Below are positions 45,955 through 58,928 of a DNA stretch of 64,000 bases, in pieces. The notes beneath the pieces are model-generated. The model was not told where the DNA came from, made no database searches, and saw only the letters and a list, made by a program, of their open reading frames with translations. The first letter of the stretch is position 1. Each line of letters begins with the position of its first letter. The stretch spans positions 6,473,464-6,537,463 of the forward strand of contig NC_030856.1 in the NCBI RefSeq assembly GCF_000208745.1. Direction: 5' to 3'. This stretch comes from Theobroma cacao (taxonomy: Eukaryota; Streptophyta; Magnoliopsida; Malvales; Malvaceae). The position numbers and the translations under genes were made by a program.

Positions 45955-47180
45955 TATTTATATTTGATATATTGAGAGTGTATAGTTTTTATACAGTGTC
46001 AATTCATCAAAATGTGTCATCTCATTCAAGATAAAATAAAAAGTTTTTGGACTTAAAATTAAATATTAAAAAATTTATAATGATCAATAAATAAAATATT
46101 TTCACTTTTCTATCTTTCTTAATTGTTCTTTTTCTTATTTTCTTGCTTTTTGTCTTTTTTATCTTTCTCCAACTTTATCATTGTCAACTTCTTCCATTAA
46201 AATTAGATTTTACAAAATTCTATATATCTTCAAGAGCAGTTTTTATATTCTTTTCTTATTTTTCTGAAATCTTTAAAAGAGAGATCAAGGCAACAAAGTT
46301 CAAATAATCACATGTTATTAGCAGAATCTCATAAGTTAACAATTTTGTTTCTAAATAACAAGATTAAGTCAAAAATTGTTCTTTTTCCATAGGTAATAGG
46401 TTCTTTTTTTTTTCATTGAATGCAGTAATAAAACTCTAAATTTTTATCAAAACTAAAATTCTTTTAAAGAGTTATTTAACTATTTTACTAAAATTTAAAA
46501 TGCTAATAAGTTTAAATCTAAGATATTAAACCAAATCACATGCTTTTTGGTATTTGACCCAAAATCAGTGTTCAAGATATGTTACATAACCATTTTAATT
46601 TTTAACTGAACTTTATATTTTCAAGATTTTAAACGAAGATCAGACCTTTTTAGATGGGATGTTACTAACCATTTTACAAGGATTTTAAAATCAACGTATA
46701 TGAGTGTAAGTGAAATTTCTTTTGCAACACAATGAGAAGAGAAGTGGGATACGGTTTCTAGGAAAAGAAAATTTTTTGATTTAATCTTGTTACTTAGAAG
46801 CAAATTTATTGACTTAATAAAATTATGTTAATAAAATTTATTTATTTAAATCTTGTTTCCTTAATTTTTTTTTTGGAAAGTATGTTTTCTCAATCTCTCT
46901 TAAGGTTTCAAAAGAATAAGAAAATAATATTAAAGTCACTATTGAAGTTGCATAATTTTACAAAATCTAATTTTAATGGAAGAAGAAGATGATTGAGTTG
47001 GAGAAAGAAATAAAACAAGAAAAAGAACAGTTGAGAGAGATTTGAAAAGTGAATATTTTTTTTGTCTAATTAGTTATTATAAAACTTTTTAATATTTAAT
47101 TTTAAATCTTTTAAATTTTTTTTTACTCCATTAATGAAGTGATACATTTTGGTGAGACAATACATTAAATATAAATCCTT
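45955..47180. mobile_element. Foldback element, about 1.2 kb, arms about 400 bp
   Basis: The left arm (about 45955-46400) pairs with the reverse complement of the right arm (about 46735-47180). Matching landmarks are ATCAAAATGTGTCAT/ATGAAGTGATACATTTTGGT, TTCTTCCATTAAAATTAGATTTTACAAAATT/TTTTACAAAATCTAATTTTAATGGAAGAA, and TTTCTAAATAACAAGATTAAGTCAA/TTGATTTAATCTTGTTACTTAGAA. The unpaired centre is about 46400-46735. It has no coding frame. It is probably a non-autonomous foldback or Mutator-like transposon; a transcript would form a long hairpin. Confidence 0.7.
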
Positions 47181-47479
47181 AAAACAATACATGTAACATT
47201 ACTTTTTAATAGTAAGCTTGACAAGAAATAAATAGCATGAAACAAGATATAATATACATAATTTAGACTTTATTTTTTTATATAAAAAATAGAATTAAAT
47301 TGAAGTAGTACTTGTATATGGTGAAAGGATCAAATATAATTTTTTTAAAATTAAATGAATTTGCTTAATTCTTGTTCGTACATAAATTAGATTTTGCTAG
47401 TAATAAATTCATGTGCTTAAAAAAGAAAAAATCCTTATTGTGTACCTTTAAGCATTGAATCACACCTAACAAAGAGGGG

Positions 47480-48060
47480 AATTGGGCAATTTGCTTACCT
47501 GGCATGAATTAGACCGCCCGGTCATCATTCCCCTTCCCTGCCAGCACTGATAAATATGGCCTCCTCCTCTGCCGTCACCATCCCCATTTAACGTCCGTTA
47601 AATCCCCCACCCTTAACGGCAATCCACTCCCCCATGCCATGCCAAATGCCCCAAGCCAAAGTGCAAGTCAGGAATCCCTGGATATCCATTGGGATCATCC
47701 TAACGTCATTACTACGCTCCGTTATGTGCTTAGCTGGATGCCACTCTTGCCCCTCAATGGGCCAGCTGGCACGCCACTCTCTGCTGCACATGGCCAGCTA
47801 CTTCTGTCCCTAATGGCCACGTATAATCTCCATAGTACCCCTATAAGGCCACTCTTTTTACCATGATGCCACTGTTGGCCTTTTGGCATTTTGGATCCGT
47901 TCTCTTTCATGCGAAGTTGACATTTTCTCTCCCTTCCTCGACCCTTTCTAAGTGAAAAAACGGCGGGTTTGAAGCAATTTCGCAACTAATGGGAATCGAA
48001 GGGGGCAGATATGTAAATACGAGAAGGTAATTTGGGTATTTTGGGCGTTTAAAAATCTGT
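47480..48060. promoter_or_regulatory. GC-rich unique island 2.1-2.7 kb upstream of the TTL gene
   Basis: A sharp rise in G+C occurs in otherwise AT-rich DNA. It contains TAACGTCCGTTA, CTAACGTCATTA (TGACG-type on the other strand), a GCCACGTA box (about 47816) and two nearby GGCCAGCT copies (47760 and 47791). Overlapping short frames on both strands have no domain. It is a candidate enhancer-like block or remnant; no function is shown. Confidence 0.3.
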
Positions 48061-49831
48061 GTTTGCTTCTGGCTTGCGTAAGAGAGTTGGAAAATCTACT
48101 AGAAAGTACAGGAATCTAGGATAGTAGGATGGAAATAGCAGTCAGGAATTTAGTGAAATATCGAAAGCATTTACTATAGTATTACCATCAAAAGAAAAGC
48201 CTTGCATGTAATCACTCGTACATTTTCTTTTGATGACTTGTCATTTCTCTTTTTTTTTTAAACATCACTCATTAAAGAAATTCAAAATAAATAAATTGCT
48301 TTAATTAAATTTAATTTGCAATGTATTAAATACCTTAACTGATTTTGAATTTCAACATTAATAATTTCACCAATGAGTAGAAAAATTGCACATCTACGTC
48401 ATAACTCAATATTTCTTACCAGTAATCATGATTTATAAAATTAAATTTAAATTAAAATTTGTAATAATTAAAAAATGTATATATTTCAATACGACTAATA
48501 TGCGTAAATAATTGTAATAATAGGTTAAAATTATTTAAATCATAACCTTATCCTCGTACTTTAAAGCATCATTAACATCAATATTAAAATACATGCAAAT
48601 ATCAATGTTATATCATTGATGCGAATCTAATAGTTTTAATTTATTTTAATCAAAATATATTGACATATTTATGAGTATTTTCTTATATAATATCTTAAAA
48701 TAGATTTTACTTAAACCCTAATTTTATTTTATACGTGACAAATTACTTACAAAAAAATTATTAACGTATTTAACAATTTGACTACTAATTAAAAATAAAT
48801 ACCTATATATTTATTATGTATTTGTAACCAAAAGGACAGTCAAAAGTTGGACAAAATACTCGGTACTTATGAACGTACAATAAAAGCTTCACAAACTCAA
48901 GATTAAATATTAATGGTGGAGTTATTATTTCGCTAAAAGAATACAAAAGGCACGGTAAATTTGATAATTACGGTCACTGCGGTAAATGTCCACAGATTGG
49001 ATACTGGTTTGATTTGATGTTTGCTGGTGTCCTTAAAGTGGGGCCACAAACCTCTGCACACACGCCACGTGGTTGAGGGATGGCTTTGTTTGGACTCTTT
49101 TTAGGAAAAAAAAGACTTTTGAGTTTTAGTAAAATTTACAGCCGTAAAAAAAAAGAGAGTCCGTAAAATTTGACTGTGGCAGTGTTGAAAAACAGTAAAA
49201 ACAAATATAACACTGATGCAGAGAAGTGGATGGACCTGCTCACCACCTCTTTCCATCTTAATTATTTTCATGTAATTTTTATTTGGCTTTCTCACTTGCT
49301 CTTTAGTTTAGTGTACCTCACGCGCTATAATAAAAAAAAATAAAGTTATAGTTTTGAATTTATTTTTTAAAAAATAAAATTATTCAATCAAATAGTTTAT
49401 TTCAGTGATGTGATGATTAAATTACTTTTTTGAGCTAAAAAAAATGCCATAAAAGTGAAAAATTAAAAGCTTTTATCCAAATCAGATGGAAAATAAAAAA
49501 AAAGTAAAATATTTTATTCAAATTGTTGTCAATATTTATCAAAGAATCGTGAGGTTCAATCTCCTTGATATGAGAGTGGGATAAGACGTAGCCTCTACTT
49601 ACTAGAAACAGCACAAAAAGCAAACAATAGAGGCAACAAGGAGAGCCCAAGAAAACCCAAAAATAAAAAAGAAGGGATAAATAAAATAGAGAAGTGAATG
49701 GAGAGAGAGAAAGAGAGAGCAGAGAAGAGAGGTGCATGAAACCTGTCTCGTGAAGCAGCAGGTGGAAGAAAAAAAAACCAAAAATAAATGAAAATAAAAT
49801 AAATAAATCAATAAAAACTCTTTCCCATTCA
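48061..49831. other. Intergenic upstream of the TTL gene
   Basis: AT-rich DNA; no gene or repeat family recognised. A CCACGTGG G-box palindrome lies near 49065-49072. Confidence 0.5.
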
Positions 49832-49833
49832 AT

Positions 49834-49864
<31 letters not shown>

Positions 49865-50195
49865 TTCTTTCCATTCTCATTCTCTCTGGAAAACCCTCTC
49901 TCTCTCTCTCTCTAAGCTCACATTCATTCTTTGCTTCTTCCTTTAATATCACGAGATCCCCATCTCTTTCTCTCTTTCTTTCCTTTCTTTTCCTTCTCCC
50001 TCTCTCTCTATTAGATGTCTTCTTCCAAGTTTTTCCTTTCTTCTCCGAGCTCTTTCTTTTCTACGTTCACTTCAAGCTCTTCCTTTTACTCACATTACCA
50101 ATAAAAAACTCAAATAACCAAATACGAAAGAGAGAGAGGGAGGGGGGACGAAATTGGAGTAAACCCATTTTTACTGAGAAGGAAAAGGAAGAGAA
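49832..50195 (+). promoter_or_regulatory. Probable core promoter / 5' leader of the TTL gene
   Basis: A (TTC)n run of about nine units (49832-49861), a (CT)n run (49898-49913) and further TCTTTCT pyrimidine stretches precede the ATG. CT-rich tracts near transcription starts are common in plants. The exact start site and a TATA box were not identified. Confidence 0.4.
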
Positions 50196-53100
50196 ATGTC
50201 GCATCTTGGAAAGCCAGTAACGGAGTTAGGGCGTTTAGATAAACTCGCCGATCAACTCCGTGACTCACTGAGTTACGATGTTAACAAGCCCGATTTCCGT
50301 GAACTCGATCTGGGCTCACCCGTTTCGCCGCTCCGAACTCGGCAACCCGGAATCACGATGACCACGACCACGACTACCACGAGTTCGAGTTCCAGCTCAT
50401 CCGGATCCGTTTCGGGTAAAAATGGATCCAACACGCTTGCTAGAAGATCCGAATCGGGCCCGAATAATCACTCCGGGGAACTCTCTGTGTCAAGCGAAAC
50501 AAGCCCTACAGCTTCGACCCGGAATATAAAATTGGGTCAGACAAGATCCGAATCTAACACTACCACGACCTCATTGATCTATTCGGGTCAAAGCTCCGTC
50601 AACTCGCCACCACTCAACGTTCTTCCGACGGGAAACATATGCCCTTCAGGAAAAATCTTAAAAACCGGCATGGCAGTAAACCGGAGCTCCAGGTCCGACG
50701 TTCTAGGATCCGGGTCGGGTAATTATGGCCACGGAAGCATAATGCGGGGCGGTGGAGTGGGAGCCGGACCCGTTACCGCCTCCAAAGGCAGTGTTTTTGA
50801 ACCCTGTAACACCGTGGGAAGCCGGGGAAATGGAAGTGATTTAACGAGGAAAGCAATGGGAAGTTTGGACCCTGAGGAAGTTAAGAGAGTTGGGAATGAG
50901 ATGTATAAAAAGGGACATTTTTTAGAGGCTTTGAGTTTGTATGATAAGGCTATAGCTTTGTCTCCGGGGAATGCGGCTTACCGGAGTAATAGGGCGGCAG
51001 CATTGACGGCTTTAGGAAGAGTAGGAGAGGCGGTGAAGGAGTGCGAGGAAGCGGTTAGATTGGATCCTAATTATGGGAGGGCCCATCAGAGATTGGCTTC
51101 GTTAATGTTAAGGTGAAAACAGTTTTGATATATTCTTTTTGGTGTTTTTTTGGTGGTTTGATCTACATTGATGAAGGAAAGAGTGTCGGTGGAGCTTTTT
51201 TGGATAGTTTTGATATATTAATGGGTTAGTGATAGTTTTGTTGATGTTTTGGATCTAATTTTTGAGATAGAATTTTAGTATTTGATGTTGGTTGGTTAAT
51301 GTTTGTGGATAGGTTCTGGTGAGTTGTGATGTTTTGATCGACATTCATAACAAGGATTCTTTTTTTCAGATGGCTGAGTGGATTTTTTTAGTAAAAAATT
51401 TCTATTTTTTTGCTTCTTCTTTTGCTTTGACATGATGATGGTTGCAGAAGTTTTGATCTAGTGAATGAATGTGAGTGATGCTAATGTTTTCATCTGCACT
51501 GGTGAGAATAGTTACTGATTTTTTGGATTGTTAGATCCATATGTTTTGATTAGTTCCTTTGTTTGTTTGCTTTGTTTATTAGCTCTATTATCTGCTCTCT
51601 ATGTTTCCCTCTCTGATCTGGATTTCTTCCATTCCTCACGCCTGTTCCCTCTATTTGCTTTTAATTGTTTATATTAATAGGATCAACCTGTCTAGGTTCA
51701 CTCTTCTCCTTCTAGATAGTTCTAGAGTTTTTTGTTGTTTTTAGATGTTGGATTTTATCAGAGCAATCCGGTGAAATGTTCAAGGATTTTGTTTTCAATA
51801 CTTTCCTCCAAATCATAGGTTCTTGTAAGTTATTTTAGAAGCACCCGCTACTTAACCATATTGGCTGGTTCATGAAGTTGTCGCCTGTCGGCTATGTCTC
51901 TTTCCTCTATAGAAATTAGATGTCCATCGGTTTCAGTCTTTTGCCAGTTTATGTCATTTACATTTCTTGATGCCATTCTTTTGCTCATTTAATGATTTAG
52001 GTGTTTTGAAATCCATTTTTGTTCTTTAACACTAATCAAATGCACAAATGTTTAGGTTGCTCCAATTTAATCCAATGTGCATATAATATTGAGGTTGCTC
52101 CAAATTTAACTCCACTTTTATTTCAGGGTAGGGCAGGTTGAGAATGCAAGGAAGCACCTATGTTTTCTTGGGCAACCACAAGATCCAACCGAGTTGCAGA
52201 AGTTGCAGGCAGTAGAAAAGCATATTAGCAAGTGTACTGATGCCCGGAGAATTAGAGACTGGAAAAGTGCATTAAGGGAAAGTGATGCTGCAATTGCCAC
52301 TGGCGCGGACTTCTCTCCACAGGTAAAAAATTCATATCTAAAACTTTCCATCATTGAATTATGAAGAATTTCTGCAGTTAACAGACATTGAAAATGGCTG
52401 AACTGGTTCAAATTGAATTTACAGCTTTTTATGTGTAGAGTAGAAGCCCTCTTGAAACTCCATCAACTTGATGATGCTGAATCAAGCCTTTCTTTTGTTC
52501 CTAAGTTAGAACCATGCACCAACTCCTGCTCACAGACTAAATTTTTTGGGATGCTTTCTGAAGCGTATCTCTTCTTTGTCCGAGCACAAATTGAGATGGC
52601 ACTTGGGAGGTGAGTTTAAACAAAAAATGTTAAGCTTCGTTAGATATAAGATGCCAAAGGCTTTGGGAACAGAATAGGTAAACTGATGATGGATATCTTG
52701 CAGGTTTGAGAATGCAGTTACAGCTGCTGAGAGGGCTGGACAGATTGATCCCAGAAATGTTGAAGTTGCTGTACTGCTTAACAATGTGAGGTTGGTTGCA
52801 AGAGCGCGAGCTCGTGGGAATGATCTTTTCAAGTCTGAAAGATTCACTGAGGCCTGCTCAGCATATGGGGATGGTCTCAGGCTTGATCCATCAATCTCTG
52901 TTCTTTATTGTAATAGAGCAGCTTGTTGGTTTAAGCTTGGGCGATGGGAGCGTTCTGTTGAAGATTGTGACCAAGCTTTAAGTATCCAGCCAAACTACAT
53001 AAAAGCCCTTCTCCGAAGGGCAGCATCTAATAGCAAGGTGAAGGATCCTTTTAAAGCTTTCCTTCATTATAAGAATAATTATCTTTTGTGTATCTATGCA

Positions 53101-53863
53101 GAAGGATTTGGTTCTCATACTAATAATCAGTCATTGTGAACTACAGCTCGAACGATGGGCTGAGGCTGTGCGAGATTATGAAGTTTTGAGAAGGGAACTT
53201 CCAGATGATAATGAAGTTGCTGAATCTCTATTTCATGCACAAGTTGCATTGAAGAAATCTCGTGGTGAAGAAGTTTATAATATGAAGTTTGGTGGTGAAG
53301 TAGAGGAAGTATCAGGTCTTGAGCAGTTCAGAGCTGCAATTTCTCTTCCAGGTAAGCAGTGCTCTTACATTCTCAACATTTTAAACTACCTTCAACTGAC
53401 CACTCACTTCTGTCCTAGATCTCTTCCCTTTTACTGTCATGCAATCCTCTTGAGCTATACTTTTGAACCACAGGCATCTCTGTAGTACATTTTAAGATGG
53501 CTTCCAACATGCAATGCAAGCAGATATCTCCATTAGTGGATGCACTATGTGGCCGCTATCCCTCCATAAATTTTCTCAAGGTATGTGGCCCACTCTTCTT
53601 TCTCCATAATTTGTTTTTTCCATGCTCATTTAGATAAAGAAAAAGAAATGTAAAGCAGTAGAAATAACCAAGTGGTTTTTATCTCCTTTTGTTGGTTCTT
53701 TCGAGTAAAGGTGGACATTGATGAGAGTCCAGCAGTTGCAAATGCTGAGAATGTGAGGATTGTACCAACATTCAAGATATACAAAAATGGTAGCCGGGTG
53801 AAGGAAATTGTGTGCCCAAGTCGAGAAATGCTGGAACACTCGGTGAGGCATTACAGCTTTTAG
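50196..53863 (+). CDS. TPR repeat-containing thioredoxin-like protein (TTL family)
   Basis: Seven exons join in frame: 50196-51112, 52127-52322, 52425-52609, 52704-53037, 53147-53351, 53474-53580 and 53711-53863, all with GT..AG borders. They give about 698 residues, close to Arabidopsis TTL1. Residues 1-220 are a Ser/Thr/Gly-rich region with the conserved N terminus [23 protein letters not shown] motifs follow in two blocks, about 225-306 and 450-600 ([40 protein letters not shown]). The C-terminal about 90 residues are thioredoxin-like ([30 protein letters not shown]) but have one cysteine (NMQCKQIS), not CxxC. TTL proteins are scaffolds implicated in brassinosteroid, osmotic-stress and cellulose-synthase functions in Arabidopsis. 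Exon borders may be off by one or two bases. Confidence 0.92.
51113..52126 (+). other. TTL gene intron 1 (1014 bp)
   Basis: Donor AAG|GTGAAA and acceptor TTTATTTCAG. The intron is T-rich and contains nothing recognisable. It is by far the longest intron of the gene; the other five are 94-130 bp. Confidence 0.85.
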
Positions 53864-56509
53864 AACTCATGACTGTACTGTACTCCTGCTCTGCCCTTTT
53901 TTGTCTTTACATCTTGCTTCCCAAGTGTCCTTTTTGTTGGGAACTCTTCCACTACCCACCCAATCTTTCCTCCCACCACATAAGGATTACCAGATACCTG
54001 TGACATAAACCAGAGCTACATAATAATCCCATTAGCAGCCAATGCCAGAGGAACCCAGAGAAATTAGCTTTAGTTCCCTTTTGCAGTTTTTATTTATTCA
54101 TTCATTCCTCATTGCTCTAGGGTTCCCTGTTCTTCCTCCCTTAACCTTACCTTTTTTGTTAATTTTTTCCCCTTTTCCATTTTCAAGTAGGCCAGCCTGG
54201 TTCTTGTATCACTACTCTTGTTCAGTGGGACAAAAAATTGAGAAATATGTGTACAATTTAATTAAAGTGGATACTTAGTTACATTTTAGGGTTACAGTGA
54301 GAGGACTGGCAGGCGGGCTGGTAGTAGAGGATCTCTGTACATGTATATATGTGATGATATATACAAAACATTGGAAGCCATGAGGGAGATTGGATGTCTG
54401 GTGGGTACTTAGTTACTGGGTTAGTGAAAGAAGGATGAATATGTTGTCATTAATATTGTTGTTTCTTTCTTTTTTCTCAACCATTCCATCAATAAAAAAA
54501 TTCCCATTTTTTCTCTCTCTGCAACTCCATATTTAATTTTTCCTTGCAGTTTTACCAAACCTGAAGTTGGGACTCCATTAAATAAAAAGATGATGCCAAA
54601 TTTCAATTTCACAAGGGGCACTTGTGTCATTTTCTCTGATATCCTAGAGAAACACTTGACTTGGTCTTGGGACAGGGTAGGAAGCAAAAAAAGTACATAT
54701 GTTTATAAATGAAGGTTGGTTTTTCTTATTAAGGAGTGGACTGGGTGGTTGACACAATTCATTGCTTTTCCTCTGAAATGTAACTGTGCCCTCTGGGAAT
54801 AGGAGAGAGCCAGATTGGCCTCGGAACTTAGAAGCCCCCACTCTTTGCTTCTTGAGTCATTAATAACTATTATTTTTAGTTTAAGTGCAATTAATGCATG
54901 CTATCCATTCCATTATTAGTACATTTGAAATTATTATTTGTCTGCAATTGAAGTTGTTGTTTGCCTTTGTCATGTGGGGACTAGAAATAGAGGAACAAGG
55001 GTTTTCTTCTTTTTTCTTTTATTTATGTTTATTTTGTGCATGCACATGTGGGCATTTAAGTGCAATGCCTCTCCTTAATTAGGGGTTTTTTTTTCCCCCT
55101 CTGCTACACCTAACCAAAAAGGGTCCAAAAAGTGTAAACTGGTCGGTGCTAATGTGCGCCGGCTGGAATGTGACAATGCAGCACACCGCCCCTTGGCTTT
55201 GGGGGTAGGACCCTTGGGCCTTGTGTGGTGCTTTGGCAATGAATGCTGACAAAGGGACAAATATATGTATATTGGGAAGAAAAAAAAAAGGGGGGGAAAT
55301 TCTTGGATTGGGTGTAAAGACAATTTCTTTTATATAGTTTTGTGGGTATATTTATCATTTTCAGTGAGCAAGAAGCTATATGAAAAGCTAAGCCTAGTAG
55401 CCTAGCTCCAAATTTACAGGTTGTTCAAGATTCCCATTCCAAACCCCCCTTTGCAATGTCAGCATTGAGCGAAAAAAAAAAAAAAGGCAGAGAAAGCTGT
55501 GTGATGGGTTGGGTTCTCTGGACTGTTGTCATCTATTGGTCCAGCGGAAACAATTATTGAAACTAATTATCTAATGTGCTGAGGATCAAAACCAAACCAA
55601 ATTTGGATCATTGTTACCGTTATGGGCCCTGTGCCATCTTCATCAGTATGTGGTATAATGACAATTCAATCAGATATCTCTATGTGGATTTAGTGCCTGT
55701 CAACAGTAGTACAGAATTTGTGGTTGTTAAGATAATACAAGACTTAGAAATCAGCTTAACGTAGATGGCAGGAGAGGAGAATAATTTGACAACGGCAATT
55801 GGCAATAGCTAAAAACAAGCTATCATCAAAGAATTGATGTTAAGTGTGCACTTGCTTGCTACTTGACGCTCAACCTGATTTGAAATCTGAAAATGATATT
55901 TTTATATTTTTCTGCAAATTAATTCGTTTCTAAAAAGTCAAAATAATATATATATATATATATGATAGGCGCTCAAGAATAATTATCACCATGTTAGCAT
56001 TACGGGTTCAGACAGACACGTGTGTAAAAAAGAGAGGATAAAAAATTTAAAACTCATTTCATTGGGGTTAAAGTGTCGGTATACACAGAAATGGAAAGAG
56101 AGGATAAAAAAAGTACGTAAAAAGGTACTGTAGAATTACCGTTTGTAGGGTGTACGGTTAAAGTTTATTTCTTTAATAAAGTTTTTTTAACCTTTTATGG
56201 CAGGGAATATAACCGTTGTGAGAAATTGATTTGGATGTGAGTACGATCTATGTCCACAAAAATGCTGTCGTTTTATGGGGTGTTTTTGGCATTGCTTGCT
56301 GTTGTACCTGCACTTGTTATTCAATGTTTTTGGACAATTAACCTGGTTGCACTGTTAATTCTCCTAAGCACCCTATGCCAATTCTCTGCTTAATCTCTTG
56401 GTCAAGCCATCCCAGAAAATCTTGAGCTTAGCAAGATAGAAAGCCTCGCTGCTGCTTGAGTTTTCCAAATACAACTCTGTATAAATACACAATAGATGTT
56501 AGTATGAGG
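53864..56509. other. TTL 3' region and intergenic
   Basis: The 3' untranslated region probably extends over several hundred bases (no in-frame homology after the TAG at 53861-53863). The rest is unique, moderately AT-rich sequence with short overlapping frames. An (AT)n run lies near 55948-55964. No further gene was found. Confidence 0.5.
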
Positions 56510-56593
56510 GTCAGGATGGCCGAGTGGTCTAAGGCGCCAGACTCAAGTTCTGGTCTTCGAAAGAGGGCGTGGGTTCAAATCCCACTTCTGACA
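56510..56593 (+). tRNA. tRNA-Leu (CAA)
   Basis: The 84-nt intron-less gene has an acceptor stem GTCAGGA/TTCTGAC with discriminator A, box A TGGCCGAGTGGTC, an anticodon stem-loop CCAGACTCAAGTTCTGG giving anticodon CAA, a long variable arm typical of tRNA-Leu, and box B GGTTCAAATCCC. CCA is not encoded. Plant tRNA hallmarks are present: a CAA about 20 bp upstream (56490-56492) and a T6 terminator at 56599-56604. Confidence 0.97.
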
Positions 56594-58928
56594 GTTACTT
56601 TTTTAATTCATCCAAAGGAAAAAAAACATGCATTATAGATGCACAAATGCACATCCCTAAGGATCATGTGAGAGGCTTTTCTGTTTCAAAAGGAAAAAAG
56701 AAGAGAGCCTTGTAGCATGGAATACAAGCAAGGTTTTGCAAAGATGGAGAGGGAAAAAGAACAGACAAGCAAACTTTGCAATATGGAAAGTGAGCGCAGA
56801 GGTAGCATTTTAGGTCCTATGCCCCTATATGAGCATGTGAAAAAGAAAACTGAAAAACATTGGAACCTAATTTTGCAAAAGAATGAAAAGAATAAGAACT
56901 ATTAACACACCATATTAAGTTATTCCATATTAATTCATCAGAATGAAATTCTAAAAGAATAACCATTAACTTGCAATTATGATTTCATATGTAACCTGGA
57001 CAACAACAAAAGGGTCTTCGTTCAATAGTCATACCCTAATCTTCATATACAAATAAATGCACACATTTTCTAGATAGTTCAATATATACCAAGATTCGCC
57101 TGCTATGGGGCTAAATATATACACTTAGCTTGTAAAACCAATCCAAGGAATTGAGATAAGAGACTGTAAAAGCTCACATAAGAGGAGCTGTTGGAGAAAA
57201 TATATAGGGTAACCTTGCCCTCTCATAAGAAAATTATGAGACTAGATGGGCTTTGAAATAATCTATCAAGGAAAAGTACTCTCTGTGTTATTTGAGACAC
57301 AGAAAATGAGGAAGTTCTGAGGTGTGATGCCGAAAGATCTCATCTCGTATCTGTCCACTGTAGACACTGTCAGCAAATAGGTATGCCTTGTGACAAGAAA
57401 TCAGGTGCTAAGAAGACCATTCATACACATAGTCATAACCAATAGGGTTGTGATTTCTTTGCATACATTATGATCTTCTGTCACCCATTACTTGATTGGG
57501 CGGCAAGATTTGTATACAGTGGTCTTTGAAACCGACAAAATATCTTTCATATTTCATTGATGAGGTGACTAAAACTGTTAAGTCTATTTGCAATCGCAAC
57601 ATTAATGATGCCTTCAGTTACATTCAGGTCTTTTCTTTCTTTTCCCTTAGTGATAGCTAATCTTCATAAGATTTAAAAGAATGAAGTGAACCAAAAAGGT
57701 CACAACCACAAGGGTTTTGCAGGTGCACAAGGATGGATACAGATATTGTTTGTCGTGATACTCGGATAGCATGGTCAAGGTAATGAGATAAACTTAAGAG
57801 ATGATCATAACAAGGTCCCAGAAAAATTTAAGTCATGCAATTTCAGTACTCATTTAGACAACCAATGATAAAAGATAAGTAAACCTGAAGGAACCAAAAT
57901 AGACAATCTAAAATATCATTCTTTAAGGGTAGATTCAAGTCACTACTTAAAGTGACATCTACTGATATTAAAGAGCTTATAAAAAATAGAAGACATAAAC
58001 AAGCAATGATAAAAAGGGGATTCCAATGCCCTTTTCCAAGAATACGATACAAAAAACACAACCTGTTCTATCAAAGACTCTGCTTTCCCATTTTTAATCC
58101 TCCATTTACGATTTAGCTTTTCCAAGAACACTAAACTGAGCTCTATACTATAACAGTACAACTGCTTGTAGGGGAAAATTCTTTATACCAGAGGGAATAA
58201 CTTGGTCATTGGCTGTGGACAACAGAAAACATGCAACAAATAGGCGTTTACCCTCAGGATTGCCTGTTGGATAACTCTTCAACTTTATATGTTCGAGCCA
58301 AAGTGAGTAGTTAAAAGGAAAATTTAAGGTCCTCCTCAAGAAAATGGTCAGTTATGTGATTACACAACTCATTCAAACAACTGAGGATACAAGTAGACAA
58401 TAATAAGTAAACTTGATACAACCAATGATTAATCAGCACTGCCAAATATCATTCCACAATCAATAATCATAGATTCAAGCCACAACTACAATGAAATCCA
58501 CCAACATTAAGGATCAACATAAAAATTAATATCAACGAAATATTAGAAGCAATTTAATTGATACTTATATAACAAAAATGAAGAAAGATACTATTTTTTC
58601 CAAGTAAAAATTACCATCCATTTATTGCTAAGAAAGGAAAAACATTTATTAACATAAACCTGACAGTTAGAACTTGAAACTCCAATTCAAGTTCGAATCT
58701 TTAGAATAGAGTGCTATGCAAATTGAGTAGTCCAACATTCAATTAGTCCGAATATGTGTATGTAAAAGAATATTTATTCTCATTTCTGATGATCCCTTCC
58801 AACATCCATAAAACAAGAATTAGTATTAAAGAGAAAAAAAAAAAAAAACCCTTCCATTGCATCAATTCCTAAAAATTACCAAGTTAAACCCCAATAATAA
58901 CCAAAAAATCCAAAATCCACTAACCATC
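56594..58928. other. Intergenic between tRNA-Leu and the GCK gene
   Basis: There is no convincing gene. Two blocks, about 57855-57965 and 58385-58515, are diverged copies of each other (ACAACCAATGAT, AAATATCATTC, TAGATTCAAG-CAC-AC). Short minus-strand frames (57843-58339) have no domain. Part could be the 3' untranslated region of the GCK gene. Confidence 0.45.

Noticed and set aside
47588..47985. Opposed frames in the GC-rich island upstream of the TTL gene
   Set aside because: Frames overlap on both strands, as expected when stop codons are rare in GC-rich DNA; no domain.
49435..49952. Hydrophobic and Glu-rich minus-strand frames
   Set aside because: Produced by the (TTC)n/(CT)n tracts of the TTL leader read backwards.
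56717..56905. 62-codon Lys/Glu-rich frame after the tRNA gene
   Set aside because: Short, A-rich, no domain and no splice or promoter context.
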